From assembly GCA_000431835.1 (NCBI GenBank), contig HF987960.1:15045-79044 (forward strand): a stretch of DNA of 64,000 bases, read 5' to 3'. This DNA comes from Succinatimonas sp. CAG:777 (GTDB lineage: Bacteria; Pseudomonadota; Gammaproteobacteria; Enterobacterales; Succinivibrionaceae). Shown here piece after piece: positions 41,535 to 49,816 of the stretch. The notes below the pieces were generated by a model. It was given only the letters and a program-made list of their open reading frames with translations, was not told the origin of the DNA and did not search any database. The first letter of the stretch is position 1, and the number at the start of each line of letters is the position of its first letter. The translations under genes and the position numbers were made by a program.

Positions 41535-44500
41535 TTACAGCTTGTCTAATATATCTGTTGTAATGTATACACAATTTTCTTCAGGAGCTACATCAAATAA
41601 AGGATCGTCGAAGTTCTCATAAGCCCAGTCGTTGATTTCCTCAATGGCAGCATCTCTTGACATAAATTTTAGGCTCGTGCAAATTCCTGTAAATTCGTTA
41701 AGATCGATAACTTCACAGTTTTGAGCCTTTATAGCATCAACTAGTTTTTTACAATTCTCTGATGGATAAGTATATTTATCTTCATTATTGCTTGCATCAG
41801 CAGATAAATTTTGAGTAGCATTGATTTCGTTCTTTTCAGTGCTGTTCGCATTAGCAACATTCTCAGTTACTGAGCCAGTATCAGCTTTATCATCTAATGA
41901 TGTGTTAACAACATCCTCGTCTACACCATTATAATCATTTCTAATTTTGCTGATTACATCTTGAATTTGGGAGCTTTCTTTTAATTTTGATTCAATAAGA
42001 GAAGTATCGAGCTTTTTTAAATTAAAGCTTGTTGTCTTAAAGAAACTATGATCTGAGGTCTTAACAAGTGAAGATTTTTCAAAACTTGAAGATAAGTTCT
42101 CTTCTTGTTTAGATAAAGACTGTTTCGTCTTACTTTGAACTGTATCCTCTTTACTATTATCGATTACTGAGGCAGGTCTTGAAGATAGATAACTAAACAC
42201 TTCATTAAATTTGTTTTCTAGATAATTTTTAAGAGGAGATGTGCTTACTTCTTCTGTAGCTAATTTCTTTAAATAATTTAAGCTTAATCTAAAGTTTTTA
42301 TTATTCTTTTGTTCAGCATATAAGGTTCTATAGAACTTTTCATCAAAAGGTTTACATCCTTTCATGAGATCTCTTAAGGTATTAAAGAAGTTTATTGCAA
42401 ATACATTTTGGTCTGCTGTAAGTTCCATATATCTTGAGAGTTTTACCTCAGCGACACTTACAGGAACAATAAAGGAGAAAATAATAAAAGCCATTTGAGC
42501 TGCACATAGCTTGTTTAAAAAATCATGGTCAACTGAATTTTCGCCTAAGTGAGTAGAAATGATCTTATGGTACTTTAACTTATTTCTTGCAACCTTTGGT
42601 AGAGCACGATCAATAGGCACAACCATAAGCCCTAAAGTAGGTAAACATTCTTCAATAGTTTCATTTGCAGTATATGAGTAGTCAATTTTGAAAATATCAC
42701 AAAGTTGATCATATTTAGTGAAAGTAAAATCTTTTAATTGTCTCTTGATAATCTGTTCGTCAAGTTTTGTCAGTTTTCCTGAAACTAAATTTGCTAGTAT
42801 TGTTTGATTACCACTTTCAAGATTACCTAAAAACTTAATTACATTGATTTTAGAACAGATAAGATCTCTTAATTCAGAATGAGATGAAAGATCTGCGATA
42901 ACTTCTTTGTTTAGTAACCTTGCTGCAGCTTCATTACTGAACAAAGGCATAAATAAATTAGAAAAAATAGGATGACCTAACAGAACCCACAAAGGTTTGC
43001 AGATATTACTTGAAAAACCGTGTGCAGGGCTGTCGAATAACATCATATTGTTGAGTTTTTGACTCTCATTTTTTTTGAAAGGCTTTTTACCAATGTAAAT
43101 ATAGCTATCTATGCTATTACTATCGAACTCTTTATGAATTAGCTTATGAATATATAAAGATAAATGTTTGGTCTTAGGCTTTATTCCCTTAAACAAAGAT
43201 GAAATCTTTTGATCCTCATTTAGCTCCTTAAAAACTAGGTTGTAAAAAATAACAGGAGCTTTTTCATAAAGTTCTGAGATTGAAAGTTTGTCGTTATTTG
43301 TTAATAAAACATTAGCTGCTAAATAATTTATTGGAGGAAATTCAAAAAGAGCCTTTGAGGTAAGCTCATCAATTGTAATTTGATTTTTACAGCATTCAAA
43401 TAGGGCAAAATAAAGTCCTCTTACAAAGAGAAGTTCTCTCTTTTCTGATTTTTTATATTCTTCTTCTAATTCAGCTAGAGCTTTAGCATTTTCTTTTTCG
43501 TCAAATGATATAAAAATATTATTGAGGATCAGTCTTAAAAAGAAAGTATAAAAGAGAATAGCATCATTGGTTTTAGCTGATGTAACTGTTACTAAATCGA
43601 GATTTCCTCTTTCTCCAATTGGTAACAGTGTTGAATTATTAAGATAGGCTACAAAGGCATTGTCCAGCATTCCTGCTTTTAAGCCATGATCTTTGTCATT
43701 TCTGTAAACCATGCATGGGTATGTTAAACACAGCTCTTTATTGTCCGTAATATAAAGGCAAGGCATAACTCTTGAAGTAGTCTTTTCTTTTATATCATCA
43801 AAATAATGAAGAGAAATGTCATCCTTGCTAGGAATTAGCTTTGTGATATTAGGAGTTACATACTTTCCAATAGCTGAATATATTTTCAGTACTAGTTTAT
43901 TCTCTTTAATAGGAGAATTATCTGCTATTTTTGAGACAATATCTTCAGATGAAGCTGTTTCTTTTTTTCCATTTACAAAAGTGAACAGATAGTTATAAGA
44001 AGACTGCCTTACACTTGAAAATCTGTTTTCAAGTGTAAAAGCTTCAATATCAGCCTTAGCTAGTATGTGAGCGTTATTGTCAATTCTGGCTGGTTGGGTA
44101 TGAGCAATTTTCTTTAACTCATCCTCTAAATCAGATAAATAAGGATAATCTTTATTTAAAGGTTCCCTGTATGAGGTTGATGCAGAAATAACTGCTAAAT
44201 ACCTGCTTACTCTTTTTTGCTGTTCGTCATTTAAAGGTTTAAAGCAGTATTGACTGTTCTTATAGTTACAATGCCTGTTTCTATATTCACTAGCGTAGGT
44301 ATAACAAGCTCTTAAGTAGCCTAAACCTTCCTTTGGCAATTCAAGCTCACTTAAAACATTGTTCATCGCAAGTCTTTGGTGCGGATCTAGTTTTGAAGAA
44401 CTAACCACAAATAAACCTTCAAAAACTCTTAACATGACATTGTAGTTAGATAATTTGTTGTTCATTCTGCTGATATGAACAGCATCACTTTGTGTAGGAG

Positions 44501-44855
44501 TTCTTTTTTCTTTGATAAGAGCCCTTACAGCCGCACAATCTTCATCATTATTAAGATTTGGTTTAGGAGTGATAAAAATTTTGTCATAAAAAGACAAATC
44601 AACAGGAATTGAACAAGGAACCAGTTTTAAGCCTAACATCTCTAAATAAGTATTGATGCAGACATAGTTCTTTTGACAGTTGTCTTCAAAACTTTTTTCT
44701 GTATAATCTAGTTCAAGCTTTTGACAAAGCTCCTGCATAGATATACAGATAAATCGGTGAGAGGACACTTCCTTATATAGTTCTCGTATGACCTCAACTA
44801 GTGAAGAGGGAAGATCTTTAATTCTTTTTATATAAAAGCTAGCATCTTTGATCAT
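41535..44855 (-). CDS. Large protein with a TerB-C-like C-terminal domain
   Basis: 1106 residues from ATG 44855 (AAGGA at 7-8 nt; the open frame goes back to 44924 without a good site). No signal or membrane segment was found. The last 75 residues match the TerB-C pattern: a helix around IDLNEF, then R-D-A-A-I-E-E-I-N-D-W-A, F-D-D-P-L and a closing V-Y-I-T-T-D-I-L. Residues 180-260 (DPHQRLAMNNVL, then LNDEQQKRVSRYLAVI) resemble the helical part seen before TerB modules. A 170-residue Ser/Asn/Lys-rich linker (about 860-1030) separates body and C-terminus. The middle is unassigned. It is likely co-transcribed with the GH84-type gene 79 bp upstream. TerB-type proteins occur in stress and defence gene sets; the role here is unknown. 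Confidence 0.65.
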   Translation of the reverse strand: MIKDASFYIKRIKDLPSSLVEVIRELYKEVSSHRFICISMQELCQKLELDYTEKSFEDNCQKNYVCINTYLEMLGLKLVPCSIPVDLSFYDKIFITPKPNLNNDEDCAAVRALIKEKRTPTQSDAVHISRMNNKLSNYNVMLRVFEGLFVVSSSKLDPHQRLAMNNVLSELELPKEGLGYLRACYTYASEYRNRHCNYKNSQYCFKPLNDEQQKRVSRYLAVISASTSYREPLNKDYPYLSDLEDELKKIAHTQPARIDNNAHILAKADIEAFTLENRFSSVRQSSYNYLFTFVNGKKETASSEDIVSKIADNSPIKENKLVLKIYSAIGKYVTPNITKLIPSKDDISLHYFDDIKEKTTSRVMPCLYITDNKELCLTYPCMVYRNDKDHGLKAGMLDNAFVAYLNNSTLLPIGERGNLDLVTVTSAKTNDAILFYTFFLRLILNNIFISFDEKENAKALAELEEEYKKSEKRELLFVRGLYFALFECCKNQITIDELTSKALFEFPPINYLAANVLLTNNDKLSISELYEKAPVIFYNLVFKELNEDQKISSLFKGIKPKTKHLSLYIHKLIHKEFDSNSIDSYIYIGKKPFKKNESQKLNNMMLFDSPAHGFSSNICKPLWVLLGHPIFSNLFMPLFSNEAAARLLNKEVIADLSSHSELRDLICSKINVIKFLGNLESGNQTILANLVSGKLTKLDEQIIKRQLKDFTFTKYDQLCDIFKIDYSYTANETIEECLPTLGLMVVPIDRALPKVARNKLKYHKIISTHLGENSVDHDFLNKLCAAQMAFIIFSFIVPVSVAEVKLSRYMELTADQNVFAINFFNTLRDLMKGCKPFDEKFYRTLYAEQKNNKNFRLSLNYLKKLATEEVSTSPLKNYLENKFNEVFSYLSSRPASVIDNSKEDTVQSKTKQSLSKQEENLSSSFEKSSLVKTSDHSFFKTTSFNLKKLDTSLIESKLKESSQIQDVISKIRNDYNGVDEDVVNTSLDDKADTGSVTENVANANSTEKNEINATQNLSADASNNEDKYTYPSENCKKLVDAIKAQNCEVIDLNEFTGICTSLKFMSRDAAIEEINDWAYENFDDPLFDVAPEENCVYITTDILDKL

Positions 44856-44934
44856 ACTCAGTCCTTCATGAAATATATTGATTTTAACTCCAAAAAGAGT
44901 AGAAAAATCAATACAAGAGTACAATTTTCAGAAA

Positions 44935-46011
44935 TTATGAAGTGAGACACGCAGGATCGAACTTATAGACTCCTGATAGAAAGTCTAAAATTTCATGTTT
45001 TGCTTTGGTGTTAATGTTTGAAAGTAGAGTTTTCAACTCTTCTTTCATCTTATCCGTGAATGCATCAATGCCTTCATCATTTAGGACATCAAGATATTTT
45101 AAGAGCAGATCTGCTTTGTTATTGAACATAGAGTTTAATAAGCTATGTCTTAGCTGTTGTTTTTTCTCGTTACTTTCGTTTTTATAGCACAAAGGAAGAG
45201 TCGCAATAGCAACTTTGGTAAGCTCTGCTTCTAACATGGGGTTTACAGCATGTGAAAAGGCTACACCATCAAGCGCTATTCTGTTTTTAAATTCTTTTGT
45301 GTAAATATGCTTGCAGATAAATTTGCCGTCGTTTACTGGATAGTTATCCCAAATTGTTACCTTTCTGCCTAAAAGAGAATTGATACTATTGATATCTTTA
45401 TCAGTGATCTCTTTTGATAAAACCTTATTACCTGTCCAAAATATTTCTACATCTTTGTTAAGATTTTTTGTAATTTCTTGAAAGTATGACGAAGGTCTTT
45501 TACCAAAGCATTTATCTAGGATGGGATCAAAGCTGTAGTAAGTAGGACAAAAAGCAAGTCTTACGTTTGTACTAGGAAAATTTGATGCAAGATATGAAGC
45601 TATTTTATTCATGATTTCTTTTTGATGAATTCCTTCATCGTCTGTATAAAGCTTAATATCATCAAAAAGAATAGCGATTACTTTTGTTTTTAGCTCTTTT
45701 ACAAAAAAATCAACTTTATTCAAAAGAATAGGTAAGTATTTTTTCAGATCAGATGTAATGGCTAAAGGTGATATTCCAATACCAAACTCAATTGAGTTAT
45801 TTTTACAGTACAAAGACAATCTTTTTAAGAAATCAATTTTTTCTTTTGAAAATTTATCGTCCCATTTAAGTCTTAGAGAACAGTCATTTTTAGGAGCATA
45901 AATGTAATAACTGTATCCTATGTCACTAATGAAGGAAATAAGTGATTGGCGTTCAGCTTCAGTATAGATCCTGCCGTAGTACCCTTCAATTATGCCAAGT
46001 GATGTTATCAT
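44935..46011 (-). CDS. GH84-type beta-N-acetylglucosaminidase domain protein (O-GlcNAcase-like)
   Basis: 358 residues forming essentially just a catalytic TIM barrel of glycoside hydrolase family 84 (NAGidase domain). The first strand reads L-G-I-I-E-G-Y-Y-G; Y-I-Y-A-P-K-N-D follows at residues 36-43, then G-I-S-P-L. The paired catalytic aspartates are D117-D118 in ILFDDIKLY, as in human OGA and Clostridium NagJ. Later marks are CPTYYS, F-W-T-G-N-K-V and I-W-D-N-Y-P. There is no signal peptide, so it should be cytoplasmic, unlike the secreted bacterial hyaluronidase-type members. The substrate could be GlcNAc-modified protein or a cytosolic GlcNAc conjugate. It is the first gene of a two-gene unit. 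Confidence 0.85.
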   Translation of the reverse strand: MITSLGIIEGYYGRIYTEAERQSLISFISDIGYSYYIYAPKNDCSLRLKWDDKFSKEKIDFLKRLSLYCKNNSIEFGIGISPLAITSDLKKYLPILLNKVDFFVKELKTKVIAILFDDIKLYTDDEGIHQKEIMNKIASYLASNFPSTNVRLAFCPTYYSFDPILDKCFGKRPSSYFQEITKNLNKDVEIFWTGNKVLSKEITDKDINSINSLLGRKVTIWDNYPVNDGKFICKHIYTKEFKNRIALDGVAFSHAVNPMLEAELTKVAIATLPLCYKNESNEKKQQLRHSLLNSMFNNKADLLLKYLDVLNDEGIDAFTDKMKEELKTLLSNINTKAKHEILDFLSGVYKFDPACLTS

Positions 46012-46415
46012 TTTTGAACTCTCAAAATTATTGTTAATATTCCATAATGTAGAATAAATTTAGATTATCATCTAATCGCGTTGTTAAGGTTGAAACCTAA
46101 AAAAAGCATACAACCAATTTTGCTTGTAAACAACCAATGGTAATAAACATAAGGCAGATAACAATGCAATTAGAGTTCATTCAAAGATAGAATGACAAAT
46201 AAGCAGATGAAAAAAACAAAAGAGTTACAAAACAATTTAAAACAAAGCTGACAGAACATACAAATTCAAAGAATGCGAAAAATTTGTACATTGATTAGAT
46301 GCTGTTAGGCTTGTATAATATCCCAGTTTATATTTAAAGACGTACAGCACAGTTTATTACTCCGCTGCGTCAATGATGTTTGTTAATTACTGCAACCTAG
46401 ACATAGAGGTAAACG
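46012..46415. other. Divergent promoter region upstream of tig and the GH84-type gene
   Basis: About 400 bp without a gene. It contains a near-consensus promoter for tig at 46291-46319 and two direct copies of ACAACCAAT (46110-46118 and 46130-46138) exactly 20 bp apart, two helical turns, on the side facing the GH84-type gene. The rest is AT-rich sequence with no structure I can support. Confidence 0.55.
46291..46319 (+). promoter_or_regulatory. Sigma-70 promoter of tig
   Basis: TTGATT (46291-46296), exactly 17 bp, then TATAAT (46314-46319). This is the best promoter in the window, about 95 bp before the tig start, leaving a leader of about 90 nt. Confidence 0.8.
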
Positions 46416-47735
46416 ATGCAGGTTTCAACCGAGAAAAAAGAGGGCGTTCAGCACCTTCTAACCGTTACTGTGCCAGCAGAAGATGTTAAAAAGGCATATG
46501 ACGCTAGTTTCCGCAAGTACGCTAAAAATGCAAGAATCGATGGTTTCCGTAAGGGCCACATTCCAACTAAAGTTTTAGAGCAGCAGTTTGGCGGTCAGAT
46601 TTATTCAGATGCTTATGATTCATTAGTAAACGAGACTTTAGGTCAGGCTATTAAAGAGTCAAAGCTAGAAGTTGTTGGCTATCCTAAGATTGAAGTTAAG
46701 AAAGCTACTTTCAAGAACGACGAAGAGTTCGTTTATGAGGCAACTGTAGAAGTTAACACAGAGTTAGAGTTAAAGCCATTTGAAGACTTAAAGTTAAAGA
46801 GCATTAAGGCATCTGTAACAGACGCTGACGTAGACAATATGATTGAGACTTTACGTAAGCAGCAAGGTAAGTGGCAGGTAAAGGATGGTGCAGTAGTTTC
46901 TAAGGGCACTCGTGCATCAATCGACTTTACAGGTCGTACCGATGGTGTTGAGTTCGAGGGCGGTAAGGCTTCAAACTTCTCATTAACTGTTGGTGAGACT
47001 CAGATGATTCCTGGTTTTACAGAGCAGATCGAAGGTCACAAGGCAGGCGACAAGTTCACCATTCAAGTTAAGTTCCCAGAGGACTACCACGCAGAGAATT
47101 TAAAGGGTAAGGATGCAGAGTTTGACATTGTTGTTAACTCAGTTTCAGAGTTATCTTTGCCAGAAGTTAACGAAGACTTCGTTAAAGTATTCGGCGTAAA
47201 AGATGGCTCTTTAGATACATTCAAGAAAGAATTACGCAAGAATATGGAGCGTGAGTTAAATCGTGCTAAGTACACAATTACTCGTGGTAAGTTATTCGAT
47301 GCTTTAGTAGCTCAGTATGGCGAGTTCGCTGTACCTGAGGCTTATGTTGAGTCTGAGAAAGAGCGTTTAGCAAAAAACTTCGAGCAGCAGATGCGTGCTT
47401 ATGGCATGAAGAAGTTACCAGATTCATTGAAGAAAGATGATATGTTCAATGATGAGGCTGTTAAGAGTGCTCGCTTAGGTGCTATCGTTCGTAAGATTGT
47501 TGAGAGCTTAGGCTTAACAAAACCTTCTGATGAGTTCATTGAGGCTCAGTTAGAGCAGATCGCTGGTGCTTACGAAGATCCTGCTGAATTAAAAGAGCAG
47601 ATCCGTAAGGACAAGACTCAGTTCGATGCTGTTCAGAACGCAGCTTTAGAGTCAGAAGTTGTTGCTAAGGTAATGGAAAAAGCTGCTGATGGCGAAGAAG
47701 AAATGACCTTCGATCAGTTAGTTAACCATCGCTAA
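46416..47735 (+). CDS. tig: Trigger factor
   Basis: 439 residues. Ribosome-bound chaperone and prolyl isomerase acting on nascent chains. The N-terminal ribosome-binding domain carries the GFRKGHIP signature at residues 43-50, the FKBP-type domain spans about 160-245 (RASIDFTGRTDGVEFEGG), and the C-terminal chaperone arms are complete. The codon choice is strongly biased, as expected for a highly expressed gene. It heads the conserved tig-clpP-clpX-lon-hupB-ppiD cluster. Confidence 0.98.
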   Translation: MQVSTEKKEGVQHLLTVTVPAEDVKKAYDASFRKYAKNARIDGFRKGHIPTKVLEQQFGGQIYSDAYDSLVNETLGQAIKESKLEVVGYPKIEVKKATFKNDEEFVYEATVEVNTELELKPFEDLKLKSIKASVTDADVDNMIETLRKQQGKWQVKDGAVVSKGTRASIDFTGRTDGVEFEGGKASNFSLTVGETQMIPGFTEQIEGHKAGDKFTIQVKFPEDYHAENLKGKDAEFDIVVNSVSELSLPEVNEDFVKVFGVKDGSLDTFKKELRKNMERELNRAKYTITRGKLFDALVAQYGEFAVPEAYVESEKERLAKNFEQQMRAYGMKKLPDSLKKDDMFNDEAVKSARLGAIVRKIVESLGLTKPSDEFIEAQLEQIAGAYEDPAELKEQIRKDKTQFDAVQNAALESEVVAKVMEKAADGEEEMTFDQLVNHR

Positions 47736-47773
47736 TAACACACTTAAATATTAATTAAGGAGCTATGCTACAT

Positions 47774-48424
47774 ATGTTCAATTCAGAAGATCAAGAAAGA
47801 ATGGCATCTACATTAGTGCCAATGGTTATCGAGCAGACAGCTCGTGGAGAAAGATCTTTTGATATTTACTCAAGAATGTTAAAGGACAGAGTAATCTTTC
47901 TGACAGGTGAGGTTGAAGATCATATGTCAGATTTGATCGTAGCACAGCTCCTTTTCTTAGAATCAGAGGATCCTGACAAGGATATCTATCTGTATATCAA
48001 TTCTCCAGGTGGCGTAGTAACTGCAGGTCTTGCAATTTACGACACCATGCAATATATAAAGCCTGATGTCTGCACCCTATGTATGGGACAGGCTTGTTCA
48101 ATGGGATCATTTTTATTAACGGGTGGCGCTAAAGGAAAGAGATTTGCTCTTCCTAATGCAAGAATTATGATTCACCAGCCTTTAGGCGGATTCAAAGGTC
48201 AAGCTACTGATATTATGATCCATGCTCATGAGACACAGCGCATTAAGCATACATTAAACAGTATTCTTGCAAAACACACTGGCAAGAGTATTGAGGATAT
48301 CACACGCGATACGGAGCGTGATAATTTCATGACAGCTCAGGAAGCTCTTGAGTATGGTCTAATCGACAAAGTTATTTCAAGTCGTGCTGAGATAGCCGAT
48401 TTTAATTCAAAGAAGGGTGAGTAA
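47774..48424 (+). CDS. clpP: ATP-dependent Clp protease proteolytic subunit
   Basis: 216 residues, serine peptidase forming the double heptamer partnered by ClpX. The catalytic Ser is in GQACSMGSF, the His in MIHQPLGG and the Asp in TRDTERD. There are two starts: ATG 47765 lies only 2 nt past AAGGAG, while ATG 47774 is at 11 nt; the second is preferred because the first is too close for initiation, but either is possible. The usual propeptide region precedes LVPMVIEQT. The stop is 2 bp before clpX. Confidence 0.96.
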   Translation: MFNSEDQERMASTLVPMVIEQTARGERSFDIYSRMLKDRVIFLTGEVEDHMSDLIVAQLLFLESEDPDKDIYLYINSPGGVVTAGLAIYDTMQYIKPDVCTLCMGQACSMGSFLLTGGAKGKRFALPNARIMIHQPLGGFKGQATDIMIHAHETQRIKHTLNSILAKHTGKSIEDITRDTERDNFMTAQEALEYGLIDKVISSRAEIADFNSKKGE

Positions 48425-48426
48425 TC

Positions 48427-49698
48427 GTGTCAGAACAGAAAAAAAGCACTTGTCTGTTCTGCGGTCAAGCAGCCTCAGACACAAGAACCTTAATTAGAGC
48501 AAGAGACGGCATTTGTATTTGTTCTGATTGTATCAAGCAATGCTATGAGATGTTAGCCGCTAAGGGACTTGATAATAAAGACAAGCATTCTGCTTGCGGT
48601 ATTGATTTAAATAATGTTCCAACACCACATGAGATTGCAAAACATCTTGATGAGTATGTAATTGGTCAGGATGATGCAAAGAAAGTTCTATCTGTGGCTG
48701 TATACAATCACTATCAGAGATTACGTCATTCAGGTGTTGATTCTGACGTTGAGTTAGGAAAATCTAATATTCTTTTGGTAGGTCCAACTGGTTCTGGTAA
48801 GACCTTACTGGTTCAGACTTTAGCAAGATACTTAAATGTACCATTTGCTATATCAGATGCTACTACCTTGACTGAAGCTGGTTACGTTGGTGAAGATGTA
48901 GAAAACGTAATTGTGCGATTACTACAGAATTGCGATTTTGATGTAGAAAAGGCTCAGAAAGGCATTATTTACATCGACGAGATCGATAAAATTGCCCGTA
49001 AGAGTGAGAACCCTTCAATCACACGTGATGTTTCAGGTGAAGGTGTTCAGCAGGCTCTGTTAAAACTGATTGAAGGCACAGTTGCTTCAGTTCCACCAAA
49101 TGGTGGCAGAAAACATCCTCAAGAGAAGAATATCGAAGTCGATACTTCACAGATTTTATTTATCTGTGGAGGTGCTTTTGATGGTCTTGATAAGATTGTT
49201 GAGAAGAGAGTGTCAAAGAAAGCAGGTATCGGTTTTGGTGCTGAGGTATACGGTAAAGACGATAAGTTAACTCTTTCTGACAAGTACAAGAAGGTTGAGC
49301 CTGATGATTTAGTAAAGTTTGGTATCATTCCAGAATTTGTAGGTCGTTTACCTGTAATTACAGCATTATCAGAACTAAACCGTGATGAGTTAATTAGGGT
49401 TTTAAGAGAGCCTAAAAACGCAATCATCAGACAGTTTGAAGCTATGTTTAAGTTTGAGAATGTAAAACTTGAGTTTACAGCAGAGGCTTTAAATGCAATT
49501 GCTGATAGCGCTATCAAACGTCACACCGGTGCTCGAGGCTTACGTTCTGTTGTAGAAGGATTACTCTTAAATACCATGTATGATATTCCTTCGGTTAAGA
49601 ATGTAGAAAAGGTAATTGTTGACAAGAATACAGTTGAAAATCATCAAGAGCCTTTAGTTATTAAGAAAGACGATTTTGAAATCGCGTCTAACTCTTAA
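48427..49698 (+). CDS. clpX: ATP-dependent Clp protease ATP-binding subunit ClpX
   Basis: 423 residues with a GTG start, 2 bp after clpP. The N-terminal C4 zinc domain is CLFCGQ...CICSDC. In the AAA+ core, Walker A is GPTGSGKT and Walker B is IIYIDEIDKIA. The IGFGAEV loop that docks into ClpP is present at about residues 265-271, together with the RKHPQEKN pore-2 and GYVGEDVE pore-1 loops and the sensor-2 motif RHTGARGLRS. All functional parts are intact. Confidence 0.98.
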   Translation: MSEQKKSTCLFCGQAASDTRTLIRARDGICICSDCIKQCYEMLAAKGLDNKDKHSACGIDLNNVPTPHEIAKHLDEYVIGQDDAKKVLSVAVYNHYQRLRHSGVDSDVELGKSNILLVGPTGSGKTLLVQTLARYLNVPFAISDATTLTEAGYVGEDVENVIVRLLQNCDFDVEKAQKGIIYIDEIDKIARKSENPSITRDVSGEGVQQALLKLIEGTVASVPPNGGRKHPQEKNIEVDTSQILFICGGAFDGLDKIVEKRVSKKAGIGFGAEVYGKDDKLTLSDKYKKVEPDDLVKFGIIPEFVGRLPVITALSELNRDELIRVLREPKNAIIRQFEAMFKFENVKLEFTAEALNAIADSAIKRHTGARGLRSVVEGLLLNTMYDIPSVKNVEKVIVDKNTVENHQEPLVIKKDDFEIASNS

Positions 49699-49718
49699 TA
49701 ATACTATTTACAGATAAG

Positions 49719-49748
49719 GCCCTTCAAGCACGATTGAGGGGCTTTTTT
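49719..49748 (+). terminator. Terminator after clpX
   Basis: 9-bp stem GCCCTTCAA/TTGAGGGGC with one G-U pair and a 6-nt loop, then TTTTTT. It separates clpPX from lon. Confidence 0.88.
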
Positions 49749-49816
49749 ATCTTACACAGCTTTATTTATATTCAGATTTTTATCTATAAGAGAGTTTCTC
49801 TTAATACTGGAAGATC

